From NCBI GenBank assembly GCA_903830725.1, contig CAIKVH010000133.1, positions 1-57,002 of the forward strand: a stretch of 57,002 nt of DNA, written 5' to 3'. This DNA comes from an uncultured Burkholderiales bacterium (GTDB lineage: Bacteria > Pseudomonadota > Gammaproteobacteria > Burkholderiales > Burkholderiaceae_C). Positions within the stretch are counted from its first letter, which is position 1. Every line of letters starts with the position of its first letter. Below the pieces are notes generated by a model. It did no database searches, was not told the origin of the DNA, and worked only from the letters and a program-made list of their open reading frames with translations. Shown one piece after another: positions 1 to 9,029 of the stretch. Both the position numbers and the translations under genes were made by a program.

Positions 1-53
1 CCAGCATTCTCCGATTTAACTTTGGATTTTTTTTTAGGCACATTACCAGTCAA
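1..53 (-). CDS. Possible 5' end of a protein-coding gene, cut by the left edge
   Basis: Only about 17 codons are inside the window. A minus-strand frame opens with TTG at 53-51, and AGGAG lies at 66-62, an ideal 8-nt spacing. The start reads MTGNVPKKKSKVKSENA, a lysine-rich N-terminus. It follows the K+ channel gene on the same strand. The plus strand is also open here (1-57), so the call rests on the ribosome binding site. Product unknown. Confidence 0.4.
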   Translation of the reverse strand, partial: MTGNVPKKKSKVKSENA

Positions 54-115
54 ATGATTCACTCCTGAAATCAGCGCTAACGTCTAATGATTTATCTAAG
101 CACTTTTTTAAAAAA

Positions 116-1144
116 TTATATTGATTTAAATTTTTGAATAATATCATTCTCAGACAACACCTCAATTTCCTTAGCCTTTTCTGCGGTGATCCAATTTCTT
201 TTTATCATTCCGTCCAAAATAGAGTCTCTAGAATAAAGCTTGGAGTCCCCGTCATCATTGGGATCAACAAAGAATAGTTTAATGATGCTGTTGCCCACAA
301 TAATAATCAAAATACCAAACAAGGTCAGCCCCAGTAAGAATGTCATACAAGCGACCATTCTGCCACCCACAGTAACTGGGAACATGTCACCGTACCCAGT
401 CACAGCAAGCACACACCACCACATGGCAGTCGGAATAGAAGTAAAGAACCTTTTATCCTCAGGAATCTCAGAGCCACTGATAGGATCTACAGGTATAAAT
501 CTCACTGCATCCGGATTTTCAACTACATCGATATTCTGCGCCTTTGCCAACTCAATTAATTCGTTGCGGCCTTGCTCAACAGCCTGAGTTGAATAAAGAC
601 TTCCTTCAACCAAAAACATGAGTGAACTACAAATCATTATCACTGAGAAAAAAATTGCAAAGTAAATTTTTAAATTAGTAACAACAGGATTATTTTTCTT
701 TTGGTCAGAGTTATTTAAAAATGCAATCTTCACCATTTTTAAAACCCGCAGGGACCTGATCGCTCTTAGAGAGCGAATCAACTTAGTACTCTGGAAGGCA
801 GTTAAATTCATCACTTGCAACAGTGTTGGCAAAATTGACAACAAATCAACTAAGCCCCAAAAACTAAATATGTATTTCAGTCGATTATCTGAAAAATAAA
901 GATTCAAAATGTAGTCAATTCCAAAAAGCAGGACTGCCCCATATTCGATGCATTTAAGGGAAAAACTATATTTTTCATAAAAATCATCGACCGTCTCCAT
1001 GGCCATCGAAAAACACGAAATACAAATGATGAGATTTATGGTAATAGTCCAAACTCGAAACTCAACAGACGAAAAATCCCTAATGGATTTGTAAAAAATC
1101 CCATTTACATTGAATTTATGTTCATTTGAATCAATTTGCATCAT
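116..1144 (-). CDS. Voltage-gated potassium channel-like ion transporter
   Basis: This is a six-transmembrane, inner-membrane cation channel subunit of the Kv/KvAP type, 342 residues from the ATG at 1144. That start has AAGGA 7 nt upstream and is preferred over an in-frame TTG at 1165. Hydrophobic segments S1-S3 precede an S4-like helix with regularly spaced arginines (RSLRAIRSLRVLK, about residues 124-136). A long extracytoplasmic loop of about 50 residues precedes the pore helix. The K+ selectivity filter TGYGD is at about residues 249-253 and is followed by a strongly hydrophobic S6. A short C-terminal cytoplasmic tail has no RCK or cyclic-nucleotide domain. K+ selectivity follows from the filter; voltage gating is inferred from S4. 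Confidence 0.88.
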   Translation of the reverse strand: MMQIDSNEHKFNVNGIFYKSIRDFSSVEFRVWTITINLIICISCFSMAMETVDDFYEKYSFSLKCIEYGAVLLFGIDYILNLYFSDNRLKYIFSFWGLVDLLSILPTLLQVMNLTAFQSTKLIRSLRAIRSLRVLKMVKIAFLNNSDQKKNNPVVTNLKIYFAIFFSVIMICSSLMFLVEGSLYSTQAVEQGRNELIELAKAQNIDVVENPDAVRFIPVDPISGSEIPEDKRFFTSIPTAMWWCVLAVTGYGDMFPVTVGGRMVACMTFLLGLTLFGILIIIVGNSIIKLFFVDPNDDGDSKLYSRDSILDGMIKRNWITAEKAKEIEVLSENDIIQKFKSI

Positions 1145-1243
1145 GAACTGTTCCTTAGGAGTCAATTATTTATTCTAGGATTTAAATACCCACACGCAAG
1201 ATAGGCTTTAAAAACCTGATGTAAGTATAAATGAACAGGTTGC

Positions 1244-1274
1244 AAAAAGTGAACAATCCGCAAGCGGAGTTCAC
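1244..1274 (-). terminator. Rho-independent terminator of the glycine-zipper gene
   Basis: Read on the minus strand, GTGAAC-TCCGC pairs with GCGGA-(TT)-GTTCAC around a short TT loop, with a 2-nt bulge. TTTTT follows at once (1248-1244). It lies about 75 bp downstream of the stop of the glycine-zipper gene at 1349. Confidence 0.7.
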
Positions 1275-1348
1275 CCCTTTGAACAAAGCGGGCACAGTCA
1301 CTCCTCGCAAGGGTATTTACTAGCCCATAGACACCTGAGTGAAAAAAC

Positions 1349-1822
1349 TCAAAATGAGTGGGTAAATACTCTTCCCTGGTAGCTAAATGTAATCGTTTCT
1401 CCCTGCTGAATTGTGACGGGGACCATGCGGCAAACCTCTCTAACCTCAGATTGAGGGGGCGTCTTGCTCATTTCATTGCCGATGAGCGCGCCGCCCACCA
1501 TACCTACTGCTGCACCAGCATTACGGTCTCTACTGTTACCACCTAAGGTGCTCCCAATGAGTCCTCCAGCAACTGCGCCAAGTAGACCGCCCCCACCTCC
1601 ACCTTGGGAAACGACCTCGCGCTGTTCGCACTGGCGTTGCTGAACTGTAACAAAGTTAGGCTGGCGGTTGATGACCTGGGCCACATCGTTAGTTTGCACA
1701 GGCGCAGGATACTGTTGAACAGGTGCAGGAACCTGGGTGTAGGTTTGTTGAGCGATGCTCAAATTAGAAACAACCAGAATCGACATAACCATAGTAGAAG
1801 TAAAAAGGCAGTTGAATTTCAT
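1349..1822 (-). CDS. Glycine-zipper 2TM domain envelope protein
   Basis: The 157-residue product begins with a Sec-type signal peptide (hydrophobic stretch ending near SIAQQ, about residue 25). A Gln/Pro-rich linker follows, then a glycine zipper at about residues 75-118 with repeated GGLIG, GGxxG and GGALIG spacing. This is typical of the Rick_17kDa_Anti/SlyB-like 2TM domain, which inserts in or associates with the outer membrane. No lipobox cysteine is visible, unlike true SlyB lipoproteins. Two cysteines flank the zipper (QRQCEQR and REVCRMV) and could form a disulfide. AAGGA lies 8 nt upstream of the ATG at 1822. The gene is followed by its own terminator and looks monocistronic. Exact role unknown; cell-envelope integrity is a family-based guess. 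Confidence 0.75.
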   Translation of the reverse strand: MKFNCLFTSTMVMSILVVSNLSIAQQTYTQVPAPVQQYPAPVQTNDVAQVINRQPNFVTVQQRQCEQREVVSQGGGGGGLLGAVAGGLIGSTLGGNSRDRNAGAAVGMVGGALIGNEMSKTPPQSEVREVCRMVPVTIQQGETITFSYQGRVFTHSF

Positions 1823-1880
1823 ATTGAATATCCTTTAGGTAAGCTAAACAGCAAAATCAAAGCACAACTTGTAAAACTAT

Positions 1881-1914
1881 GCCCTAGGCGCGTATTTTAA
1901 CTAAGTCCTAGGGC
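1881..1914. repeat. Inverted repeat between glycine-zipper gene and pilin pseudogene
   Basis: GCCCTAGG (1881-1888) and CCTAGGGC (1907-1914) are perfect 8-bp complements separated by 18 nt. The element sits upstream of the glycine-zipper gene and downstream of the pilin pseudogene. There is no U tract on either side, so an operator or leader hairpin is as likely as a terminator. Confidence 0.4.
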
Positions 1915-2065
1915 GACTCCTTGTCTGGGGGTATTAGATACTAAGCTGCACGCAATTTGGATGTATAGCTTGATTCATACCTGAAAGCGGAAATAAATAA
2001 AAACAACCGGCTCTGAGTATTCAACCCCTGATGGACCGGGTTTTAAGCGGTAAATGACGGAGAAG

Positions 2066-2394
2066 TTATGATTTCAAAAAAGTACAAACTCCAGCAAATC
2101 TAGTTTCTGACTTACGCTCAATATTTACATTTTTAGAGTACATCTTATTGGTACTCAAAACCCTTCCACTAATCATATCAAACTTCAAATAAAAGTGATT
2201 AGCTCCTTTTTGTGCATCAGAACGATCTTCCTCGCACTCCAGCGCTTTATCACTCCACTTTGGGCATGCTATGAATGAGTCATCCTCCTGTATTTGTTAT
2301 ATGAAACAATACCCGCATAAGCTAAAACACCAACTATGGCAATTACGACCAATAACTCTACAAGTGTAAAACCAGCAACTTTATCCTTATTCAT
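2066..2394 (-). pseudogene. Type IV pilin-like gene, frameshifted
   Basis: The ATG at 2394 opens a reading frame with a textbook class III prepilin signal: charged leader MNKDKVAG, then FTLVELLVVIAIVGVLA with Glu5 of the mature form. The frame hits TAG at 2269 after only 41 codons. One frame over, the sequence continues with pilin-like coding (DDSFIACPKWSDK..., a Cys near each end, ...FAGVCTFLKS) and stops with TAA at 2066. This gives a total of about 107 codons. Loss of one base near 2281-2290 explains the break. Either the gene is dead or the base is a sequencing error. No prepilin peptidase or pilus assembly gene lies nearby. Confidence 0.72.
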
Positions 2395-2474
2395 TGCAGA
2401 CAGCTCATTTCATTTAAGTGAATAAAGTTTAATTATCAGCGATATTTTGCATCAAAATCCTGAGAAGATCCCAT

Positions 2475-2509
2475 AACACATAAGTTATTGATTTATATAG
2501 GTATTTTGG
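2475..2509. repeat. Left direct repeat of the tRNA-Val island (att-like)
   Basis: This 35-bp copy differs from 9030-9064 at one base (2480 A against 9035 G). Weaker similarity extends left (GAGAA at 2462 and 9015) and right into a degenerate tRNA 3' end. Confidence 0.75.
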
Positions 2510-2586
2510 CAAGTGGAAGTGGAATTGGACTCTAACTTAATACTACCAGCATGTGAGAGTAATCAATATGTAAAAATTCAAAGTTA

Positions 2587-3606
2587 TCAAATTCGCGCTA
2601 AGCTAGGAAGCCATTCGAGAGACTTATCAAACCATTTCTTCACAGATTGGTTTCGTGAAATTTGGTCTCTAACCCAATCGGCTGTTAAATACTGTCCCTT
2701 ACGCTTATAGTACTCAAGGTCACAATGATATTCTTCTTCTAATGTGATCAAGTAATGTTTTTCTGAACTATCTAGAAATTTACATAGTCGGTTAATTTCG
2801 ATTTTATTTTTTGGGGTATTTAGTTTAATTTGAATGCTAAGCCTATCATTCCCTTGAACAGCGATTCCGGCTATTTTAGTGGCATCAGGTGTATCAACGA
2901 ATAAATCTATGTCCTTCAATACTCCGCCACGATAAGCAGGAACAAAACAGTCGTATGCTTCAAATATTTTAGCAACCAAAGTTTCAAACTCAACGCTCGA
3001 AAGACAATGCAGGGGATCAATTAACAATTTAGCGTATTCATCGGCAACAAAATCAACATTTCTTAGTAATACCTTTATTGCAGCTATATTCCCGTCGTAT
3101 CGAGATGCAAGCTTGCCATCGATATTTTCTCCTATTGGATAAAAAGTCCCCTGTGCAAATGCTTGACTAGACTTAATCGTTGCAAGAATATATGGAATCT
3201 CTGAAATAGATATTGGGCATTTATCCAACAACATATTGACGTCGTAATATTTAGGCAGGTCTGCTACTTCAGAAGACTTGCCATTTTTCCTAAAGCTAAA
3301 TAAATCACCATTTTTAGGCGCCCCCAAGGGCTCGTATATCCACAACCATCCTGAGTCTATAGTAATGAATATAGGTCTAATATTTTTATTCGAAGTAATT
3401 GTCAAAAAACTATTCACGGTCCTGTGATACTTTTTCTCCAATCTACTCGATCCATTGAGAATGGCTTCACAAGAATCGTCTCCATAAAAAATCGGAGCCT
3501 GTTTTTTATCGTTAAGCCAATATTCCGCAGCGCTTTTATCAAGATTTTTTGAATCAAAAAAATGGTACTTGTGTTTAATATTTAAATTGTAAAACTTAAT
3601 TTTCAT
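2587..3606 (-). CDS. Uncharacterised protein with C-terminal PD-(D/E)XK nuclease-like domain
   Basis: This is a 339-residue protein of no family I can name over residues 1-195. The C-terminal third resembles the Mrr/restriction-endonuclease-like fold. The helix VEFETLVAKIFEAY (205-218) supplies the first acidic residue. A Gly-Gly-containing turn leads to the strand KDIDLFV with Asp232 and Asp234, and a following strand carries Gln259-Ile-Lys261, the QxK form of the catalytic motif. I therefore infer a DNA-cleaving or DNA-sensing role. It lies 313 bp downstream of the giant repeat protein on the same strand and ends just inside the island boundary. The ATG at 3606 has no strong Shine-Dalgarno sequence. 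The nuclease domain is moderately supported by motif order; biological role is unproven. Confidence 0.6.
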   Translation of the reverse strand: MKIKFYNLNIKHKYHFFDSKNLDKSAAEYWLNDKKQAPIFYGDDSCEAILNGSSRLEKKYHRTVNSFLTITSNKNIRPIFITIDSGWLWIYEPLGAPKNGDLFSFRKNGKSSEVADLPKYYDVNMLLDKCPISISEIPYILATIKSSQAFAQGTFYPIGENIDGKLASRYDGNIAAIKVLLRNVDFVADEYAKLLIDPLHCLSSVEFETLVAKIFEAYDCFVPAYRGGVLKDIDLFVDTPDATKIAGIAVQGNDRLSIQIKLNTPKNKIEINRLCKFLDSSEKHYLITLEEEYHCDLEYYKRKGQYLTADWVRDQISRNQSVKKWFDKSLEWLPSLARI

Positions 3607-3919
3607 ATTCTTGCATGTAAAGTTTAGCGATTTATATTAAATTTTTAGTTATTTGGTTAATGATGAAAAATCGACTAAATCAATCAGTAGGATATATCTT
3701 GTAATGCAACTCGCAAATTACTACTACGTACATTAAATGAGAACGGCAACAAAATCATAACTACTAACCCATTGAAAATTCAAAGTATATTTAATTGATC
3801 CATAACTGAATTGTGAAATTGGCGAAAGGAAAAATAAATGAGATTTACACTTGAATTTGTAGATGGGTTTGATTCTCATACTAAATACGATCGGGATAAA
3901 TTAATGATTTTTTAAAAAG
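3607..3919. other. AT-rich spacer between the two island genes
   Basis: The 313-bp gap holds only one tiny plus-strand ORF (3838-3915). No terminator hairpin or tRNA is visible. A promoter for the nuclease-like gene could lie here, but no box is convincing. Confidence 0.4.
3838..3915 (+). CDS. Tiny 25-codon ORF, doubtful
   Basis: ATG at 3838 is preceded by GAAAGGA (3824-3830) at about 7 nt and runs 25 codons to TAA at 3915. The product starts MRFTLEFVDGFDSH. It opposes and nearly abuts the 3' end of the giant gene (3920). It may be a remnant of a longer gene or chance; the good ribosome binding site is the only support. Confidence 0.2.
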   Translation: MRFTLEFVDGFDSHTKYDRDKLMIF

Positions 3920-6900
3920 TTAATAATCCCCGGTGTTTAAATCTCCTGCTTCACACTGAGGGAAGAAAAATTGAATTTTTCTAACAACATCATACAGTCG
4001 ATCGCAGACGTCTTCATACTCTTGAGAATCGTAATCTTCAAAAGTAGATTGTTCATCCATTAATGTTGAAGCCTCATCTAAAGTATGAACAATCGTTTTA
4101 ATTACATTGCCATAATCTAACTCAGCAAATTTTGATATATAGGTTTTATCTGAATTGGGATTGCCAGGAACACCAAACACATCAATACTCTTATTCGATT
4201 CAGAATCAATTATAAATATCCTATTTTTTCTTCCTAATCCAACACAAAGTATTTTGTCAAGCGCAGTATTCATAAATAAAAAATTAGGCCTATGAGTTCC
4301 TTTTTTAATTTGCTGTTTAAGTTCAGGGAATGCAGTTGCTAATTCAAAAGCTTCTTCAATCCTTCCATAAAGATATGCTATTTTCAAGTGGCCTCTGTAA
4401 GTAGTTCCAAACTTAGCATCAAACTCACCACATATTTGAATATTTAAAGGAGACCCTTCGTCTTGCTTAGAGAGCCACTCATCGGAATAAACGTCTATCA
4501 AATCGCCATTAACCCTCATTCTCTCTAGAATATTTGACTTCGCTAGTTCGATGAATGAACTATTTTCTTGAATTGATGGCGAAGCAAATTGCAAGTAAAT
4601 ACAATTAGATTGCATTAACTTCAAAACTAAATCTGGATTAGAAGAAATAGATTCAGAAGAGTTCTTGAGAACTAGTACGTCATTGGATGCGGCAGTAGTT
4701 ACAACTTCGACATCTTGTTTAAGCTGATCAGCCACATACTCCAATAAGCTTCCGTCTTTTCTTAAGGCTGAAATCACAAGATTTTTATCGCCTAAAAATT
4801 TTCCATCAGCATTTTGAATAGCACTAGGATAGGTTTCGATAGCAATCCTAACTATATCTTCATCTATTTGAAGTCTCTCTGAAAGATCTGAGATAGCTGC
4901 GCCGTTATTCTGCATCGCAATTAAAGCAATATCTTTATCATCCTTAAAATCATCACTTACATAAGCAATCGATCCAGAGTCATTACTAACTGCGGCCTCT
5001 ACTATTGTCCTATCATTGCGCAATTCCTCAGAAGCATACTGAATCAAATATCCCTCACTTTTGACAACCTTTAGAGTTATGTCAAAGTCATTAAGAATAT
5101 CTGGTCCTGCGTACTCGTAAGCCCATGGATTATTTTCAATTGCTGCAGTAACAACTTCTTTGTTATTTCTTAATTCTAAGGATGCAAACTGCAAGGCTAG
5201 ACCTGCATTTTTTACAGCCAGTAAGACTATTTCTTTATCTGCCTGCAAGTCTTCAGAAGCATTATCCAATTCATAGCCTTCTTCTTGCACCATTGACAGC
5301 ATTAATTTGCGATCAGCTATTTTATCGGCACTGCTATTTTCATCCTCAGAAATGAAGGGCCAGTCAGAGCCTTCATCGTTTGTTTTTGATTCACCCGTCT
5401 TTTCGCACTCTTCTATTGAAACCGTTGATTCAAAGATTAACTTTTCTTCAATCAAAGTCCACCCTTGATTATCTAGCATCGCGTAATCGTTATTTAATAT
5501 AAAATCCCGCCAATGTTGTTCATCTTTCTTAGACATGTTTTCAAACAAATATGCCTCTTGACCATCGTGATAATCTAAATTTTCAATTTCGATATTATTT
5601 TCTTTTGCAAACTGATATACATCCTGAAAACCGCTTAAATCTATTAATGGGCGTCTATCAGAATTAAGAATAACCACAAATTCTCGCCACCTTCTTGTAA
5701 CAGTGATTACTTGATCATCCTTTTTATAAATATATATGTCTAATGCGGTATTTTCGTCATCCGGGGTAATCCTCCAAGATTTACTATGACTATCCAACAA
5801 AAGCGAATACTGTCCCGCATCCTCGTTACTTTCGATTGCTTGGTTTACCACCTCTGAATCTGTTTTAAGTTCCTTTGAAGCAAATTCAAGTGCAGCGCCA
5901 TAATTTGAAACTGCAAGAAGAACAATTTCTTTATTACTCTGAAAGTCTTCAATCAGATACTCAAGTACCCAGCCGCTATCCTTAACAGCAATTTTTGCAA
6001 GCTCTTCGTCAGCTTTCAATTCGTCTGACATATTTTGATACTGAGAACCATCGCTGCTTAATGCAATTGAAGCTAAATCCCTATCAGCCCTCAAGTTTTC
6101 AGACAAATATTCAAAGGCTGATCCGTTATTGGTAACAGCTTTAATTGCAATTTTTTTATTTGCTTTGAATTTAGTTGCTGCAAACCGTATTGAATTCCCA
6201 TCCTGATTTAATGCGGCAAGAACAATTTCCTCATCCTCTTGACATTTTTCAGATGCATACTCTAGTGCTGAGCCATCGCTGGAAACTGCTGCTAAGACTA
6301 TTTCTCGTTCTGATTGGAGTTTCTTAGATGCATGCTGCAGACTGGATCCTGATTCTGATACTGCAGTTAATACGATTGTTTTGTCATTTTTTAACCTGTC
6401 AGATGCATATTCAAGTACATAACCTGAACTTGAAACGGCCTCTAAAGCAATGTCCTTGTTGTCTTGCAATTCATCTGAGGCAAACTCAAACTCAAACGCT
6501 GACTTGCCTATTGCAGCTCTAACAACTTCAATATCGTTTCTAAGATCAGCCGAAGCATACTTCAAGGCAGTGTAAGGTGAGTTTACAGCCGCCATTACCA
6601 ACTCTTTGTCATTGGCCAAGCTTTCAGGAATATCCTTTAGCCAGCTTCCGTGAGTAGTTAATGCCCTAAGTATCAAATCTCGATTATCTCCAAACCATCC
6701 AGCAATTGGTTGTTTACTTAAAGATATATCATCCTCAGCACTACAGGATGGACAAATTAGCTCATCACTTTCATTTCTTGAACAATCGTCTGGACTTCCT
6801 ACCCATTCGCAATGTCCACACTGTGCGGTTGAATACAAATCTTCATGAACTGGAAATGTTCCAAGGTCTAAATCACCACCCCCGCAATCCGGGCAAATAT

Positions 6901-8392
6901 TGCCTTCATATTCCTCATCAAATTTAGCTTCATCGGAAAAACCATGCCATCCACAATCAGTACATAAATAGTCATGAGTATTTAAATCTGTAGAAATAGA
7001 TTTTCGACTCTCCTTTTTGGCATGAGCTACTACGTCCTGCGTTTCAGCTTGAAGCTCTCGCAAAAAATCAACAGCTCTCTGCGGAGCCTTTCCAAAGGCT
7101 CTCCATTTTTCTATAATATCTAGAGATATACCAAAATGTTCAGCAACTTGATCTAATTCGACGCCCTGCCGAGATATTTTTTTATCCCAATCGTCAAACG
7201 GCATCGAGCTATAGGTTTCGGTTAATTCATGAGCATCATTAACTTCATCCATATCAGACAGAAAAGATATTGCATCCTTTTGTTTGAGCTTTGCAGCTTT
7301 TCTCATCCACGCTAAACCACTTTCAAAATACTGATCGGTTGTATTCTCTGACAACTCGATCATGATTTTTCCCAAAAAGTATTGACTATCTGCATACCCT
7401 TGATTTGCAGCCTCTTGCAATATGTGTGTAGCTCGTTTTAAGTCTCCGGAGTTATAAAGCAAAATTCCCTTTTTGTGCAAAGAGTAAATAGGATCGTCAG
7501 ACGCTTCTTCTGGAGAAATTGGAGCTGGTTTAAATGTTGATTTTTTTAATTCTTGTTCGTTTGCAGTACTTTTTAGTTTCTTTTTACGTATTAAGAAAAA
7601 TCCACCTGCTCCCGCTAAGAGAAGAGTTACGAGTGCAATGAATAAATTCGACCCCGAGGAACCACTTTCCTTGTTTGTAGAATGGTCATTTTTGACATTG
7701 GATGGGGTAACACTTGGACTATTTTGCTCTGTGATTTTTTCAATATTTTTGTCATCAGTATTTTTTATTGGCTCTTGTATTGCTTCAGAGGCTTTAACCT
7801 CAACTTCTTGCCCCGGCCTGGACGCAACTTTTAACTGAACCATAAGCTCAGAGTTATCACGTCGCATAAGTTTAAAACTAAGAGACTTTCCCGGCGGGAC
7901 ATTTAACGCCTCGAATACTTGACCTATATCCGTAAATGATTTGCCGTTTATCTCTGATATCAGTTCACCGGGATTGATACCCGCTTCTTGCGCCGGTGAA
8001 TTTGCTAGAACTGACCCAATTTCTAAAAGAACTCGCCCGTTACTCTGGATAAGCCCCTTGATTTCCAATCCAACTATTCCTCTGTTTGTATTGGATATAA
8101 AGTTTAAAACTTGTATTCTGCTTTTAAACGCAGGCTTCAAACACTCGGGAAGACTTCGAGTGTCACATGTGTTCAGGGATTTAAGCCAGTCCCTTTGACT
8201 AGTCTTGATGCTGGGATTAGCCTGCAATGCAGTTTTATAAACTTCATCTAGCTTTTCGTCCAAAGTCGAAAGCTCTGAATCTGAACAAATTGCCTTTTCA
8301 ACTGAACTACTTGCTTTTGAACAATCAAAACTCGCAGAATATGAATACGTCGAAACAAAAAAAACACTTATTGCTAATATCAGTTTACTCAT
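3920..8392 (-). CDS. Giant membrane protein: LprI-like, PDZ, TM, zinc ribbons and DUF4116-like repeats
   Basis: About 1490 residues from ATG 8392 (GAGG 7 nt upstream). Numbering below counts the in-frame TTG at 8395 as 1. Order: signal peptide (1-21); LprI-like domain with Cys25/Cys37 (22-98); PDZ domain (about 107-192); acidic linker; TM segment (251-269) followed by RKKKLK, so the N-part is periplasmic and the rest cytoplasmic. Next come a Sel1/TPR-like segment (304-382), an HTH-like helix pair (410-440), and two zinc ribbons (Cys478/481/501/504 and Cys526/529/548/551). About 11-12 helical repeats of 25 residues follow (570-860), matching half a DUF4116 unit; then a non-repeat insert (868-1020), about 10 more repeats (1028-1285) and a unique C-terminal domain. 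Function unknown. The layout suggests a periplasm-to-cytoplasm sensor or scaffold. Confidence 0.75.
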   Translation of the reverse strand: MSKLILAISVFFVSTYSYSASFDCSKASSSVEKAICSDSELSTLDEKLDEVYKTALQANPSIKTSQRDWLKSLNTCDTRSLPECLKPAFKSRIQVLNFISNTNRGIVGLEIKGLIQSNGRVLLEIGSVLANSPAQEAGINPGELISEINGKSFTDIGQVFEALNVPPGKSLSFKLMRRDNSELMVQLKVASRPGQEVEVKASEAIQEPIKNTDDKNIEKITEQNSPSVTPSNVKNDHSTNKESGSSGSNLFIALVTLLLAGAGGFFLIRKKKLKSTANEQELKKSTFKPAPISPEEASDDPIYSLHKKGILLYNSGDLKRATHILQEAANQGYADSQYFLGKIMIELSENTTDQYFESGLAWMRKAAKLKQKDAISFLSDMDEVNDAHELTETYSSMPFDDWDKKISRQGVELDQVAEHFGISLDIIEKWRAFGKAPQRAVDFLRELQAETQDVVAHAKKESRKSISTDLNTHDYLCTDCGWHGFSDEAKFDEEYEGNICPDCGGGDLDLGTFPVHEDLYSTAQCGHCEWVGSPDDCSRNESDELICPSCSAEDDISLSKQPIAGWFGDNRDLILRALTTHGSWLKDIPESLANDKELVMAAVNSPYTALKYASADLRNDIEVVRAAIGKSAFEFEFASDELQDNKDIALEAVSSSGYVLEYASDRLKNDKTIVLTAVSESGSSLQHASKKLQSEREIVLAAVSSDGSALEYASEKCQEDEEIVLAALNQDGNSIRFAATKFKANKKIAIKAVTNNGSAFEYLSENLRADRDLASIALSSDGSQYQNMSDELKADEELAKIAVKDSGWVLEYLIEDFQSNKEIVLLAVSNYGAALEFASKELKTDSEVVNQAIESNEDAGQYSLLLDSHSKSWRITPDDENTALDIYIYKKDDQVITVTRRWREFVVILNSDRRPLIDLSGFQDVYQFAKENNIEIENLDYHDGQEAYLFENMSKKDEQHWRDFILNNDYAMLDNQGWTLIEEKLIFESTVSIEECEKTGESKTNDEGSDWPFISEDENSSADKIADRKLMLSMVQEEGYELDNASEDLQADKEIVLLAVKNAGLALQFASLELRNNKEVVTAAIENNPWAYEYAGPDILNDFDITLKVVKSEGYLIQYASEELRNDRTIVEAAVSNDSGSIAYVSDDFKDDKDIALIAMQNNGAAISDLSERLQIDEDIVRIAIETYPSAIQNADGKFLGDKNLVISALRKDGSLLEYVADQLKQDVEVVTTAASNDVLVLKNSSESISSNPDLVLKLMQSNCIYLQFASPSIQENSSFIELAKSNILERMRVNGDLIDVYSDEWLSKQDEGSPLNIQICGEFDAKFGTTYRGHLKIAYLYGRIEEAFELATAFPELKQQIKKGTHRPNFLFMNTALDKILCVGLGRKNRIFIIDSESNKSIDVFGVPGNPNSDKTYISKFAELDYGNVIKTIVHTLDEASTLMDEQSTFEDYDSQEYEDVCDRLYDVVRKIQFFFPQCEAGDLNTGDY

Positions 8393-8395
8393 CAA

Positions 8396-9029
8396 ATTGC
8401 CTCAGTAATTGACCTTTTTAAATCCTAACAGATTTAGAAGTAAATTAAATCATAAAGATAATAATTAAGTGCTTGACTTTAATTACAAATCTTGAATGAA
8501 TTCATTTGCTAATACTTTATATTGCTTGAGGATAATCCTGCCAAGGTATTGCTGTTAGTCACATAACATCCAACTTAGGGATTGTGACAAACATGTTTAT
8601 GAACCCTAGCAAATACTCGCGCATTGGGTCAAATCACTACATCCTAGGAATAAAATCTAAGAATAAAATATCCAGGAATCTATGGCGCTTGTTGCGAGCA
8701 TTGATAGAGCATATGCAACAGCATGATGCAGTCGGTAGAAAGAACATAGGACGGCTGAGTTTTATTCGAAGCCATTAGTTTTAACACGCTCCAGAGCATA
8801 GACTCAATTTCTATAAATACCTAGAAAAGTACTCGTAGGCGTTTCACACTAAAATGGAGATGATGTCCTGGCCTGCGTTTGAATTCAAGAATTTCAAAAA
8901 CTACAGGCTACTTGTCTTGGCACACTGTGGTTGGAATGGAGTATTCAACCGTGTTTGATAAATGCCCATCCCCCGTTAATTGGGTAGAGCCGTGATTTTT
9001 CATACCAAACACCAGAGAAACAATCACCT
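8396..9029. other. 634-bp island segment without a recognisable gene
   Basis: It lies between the start of the giant gene and the right repeat. One GTG-initiated plus-strand frame (8584-8778, 64 codons, ending ...RRNIGRLSFIRSH-like basic residues) has no family resemblance. The rest is broken by stops on both strands. This is where an integrase would be expected, and the sequence may be decayed remnants, but I recognise none. Confidence 0.35.

Noticed and set aside
240..587. Plus-strand ORF of 115 codons
   Set aside because: It is the antisense shadow of the K+ channel gene, with no family motifs.
2269..2394. Intact 41-residue micro-pilin
   Set aside because: Pilin-like coding clearly continues in another frame to 2066, so a frameshift is the better explanation.
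8584..8778. 64-codon plus-strand ORF in the island
   Set aside because: GTG start with poor ribosome binding site spacing and no recognisable domain; kept only as a note in the gap entry.
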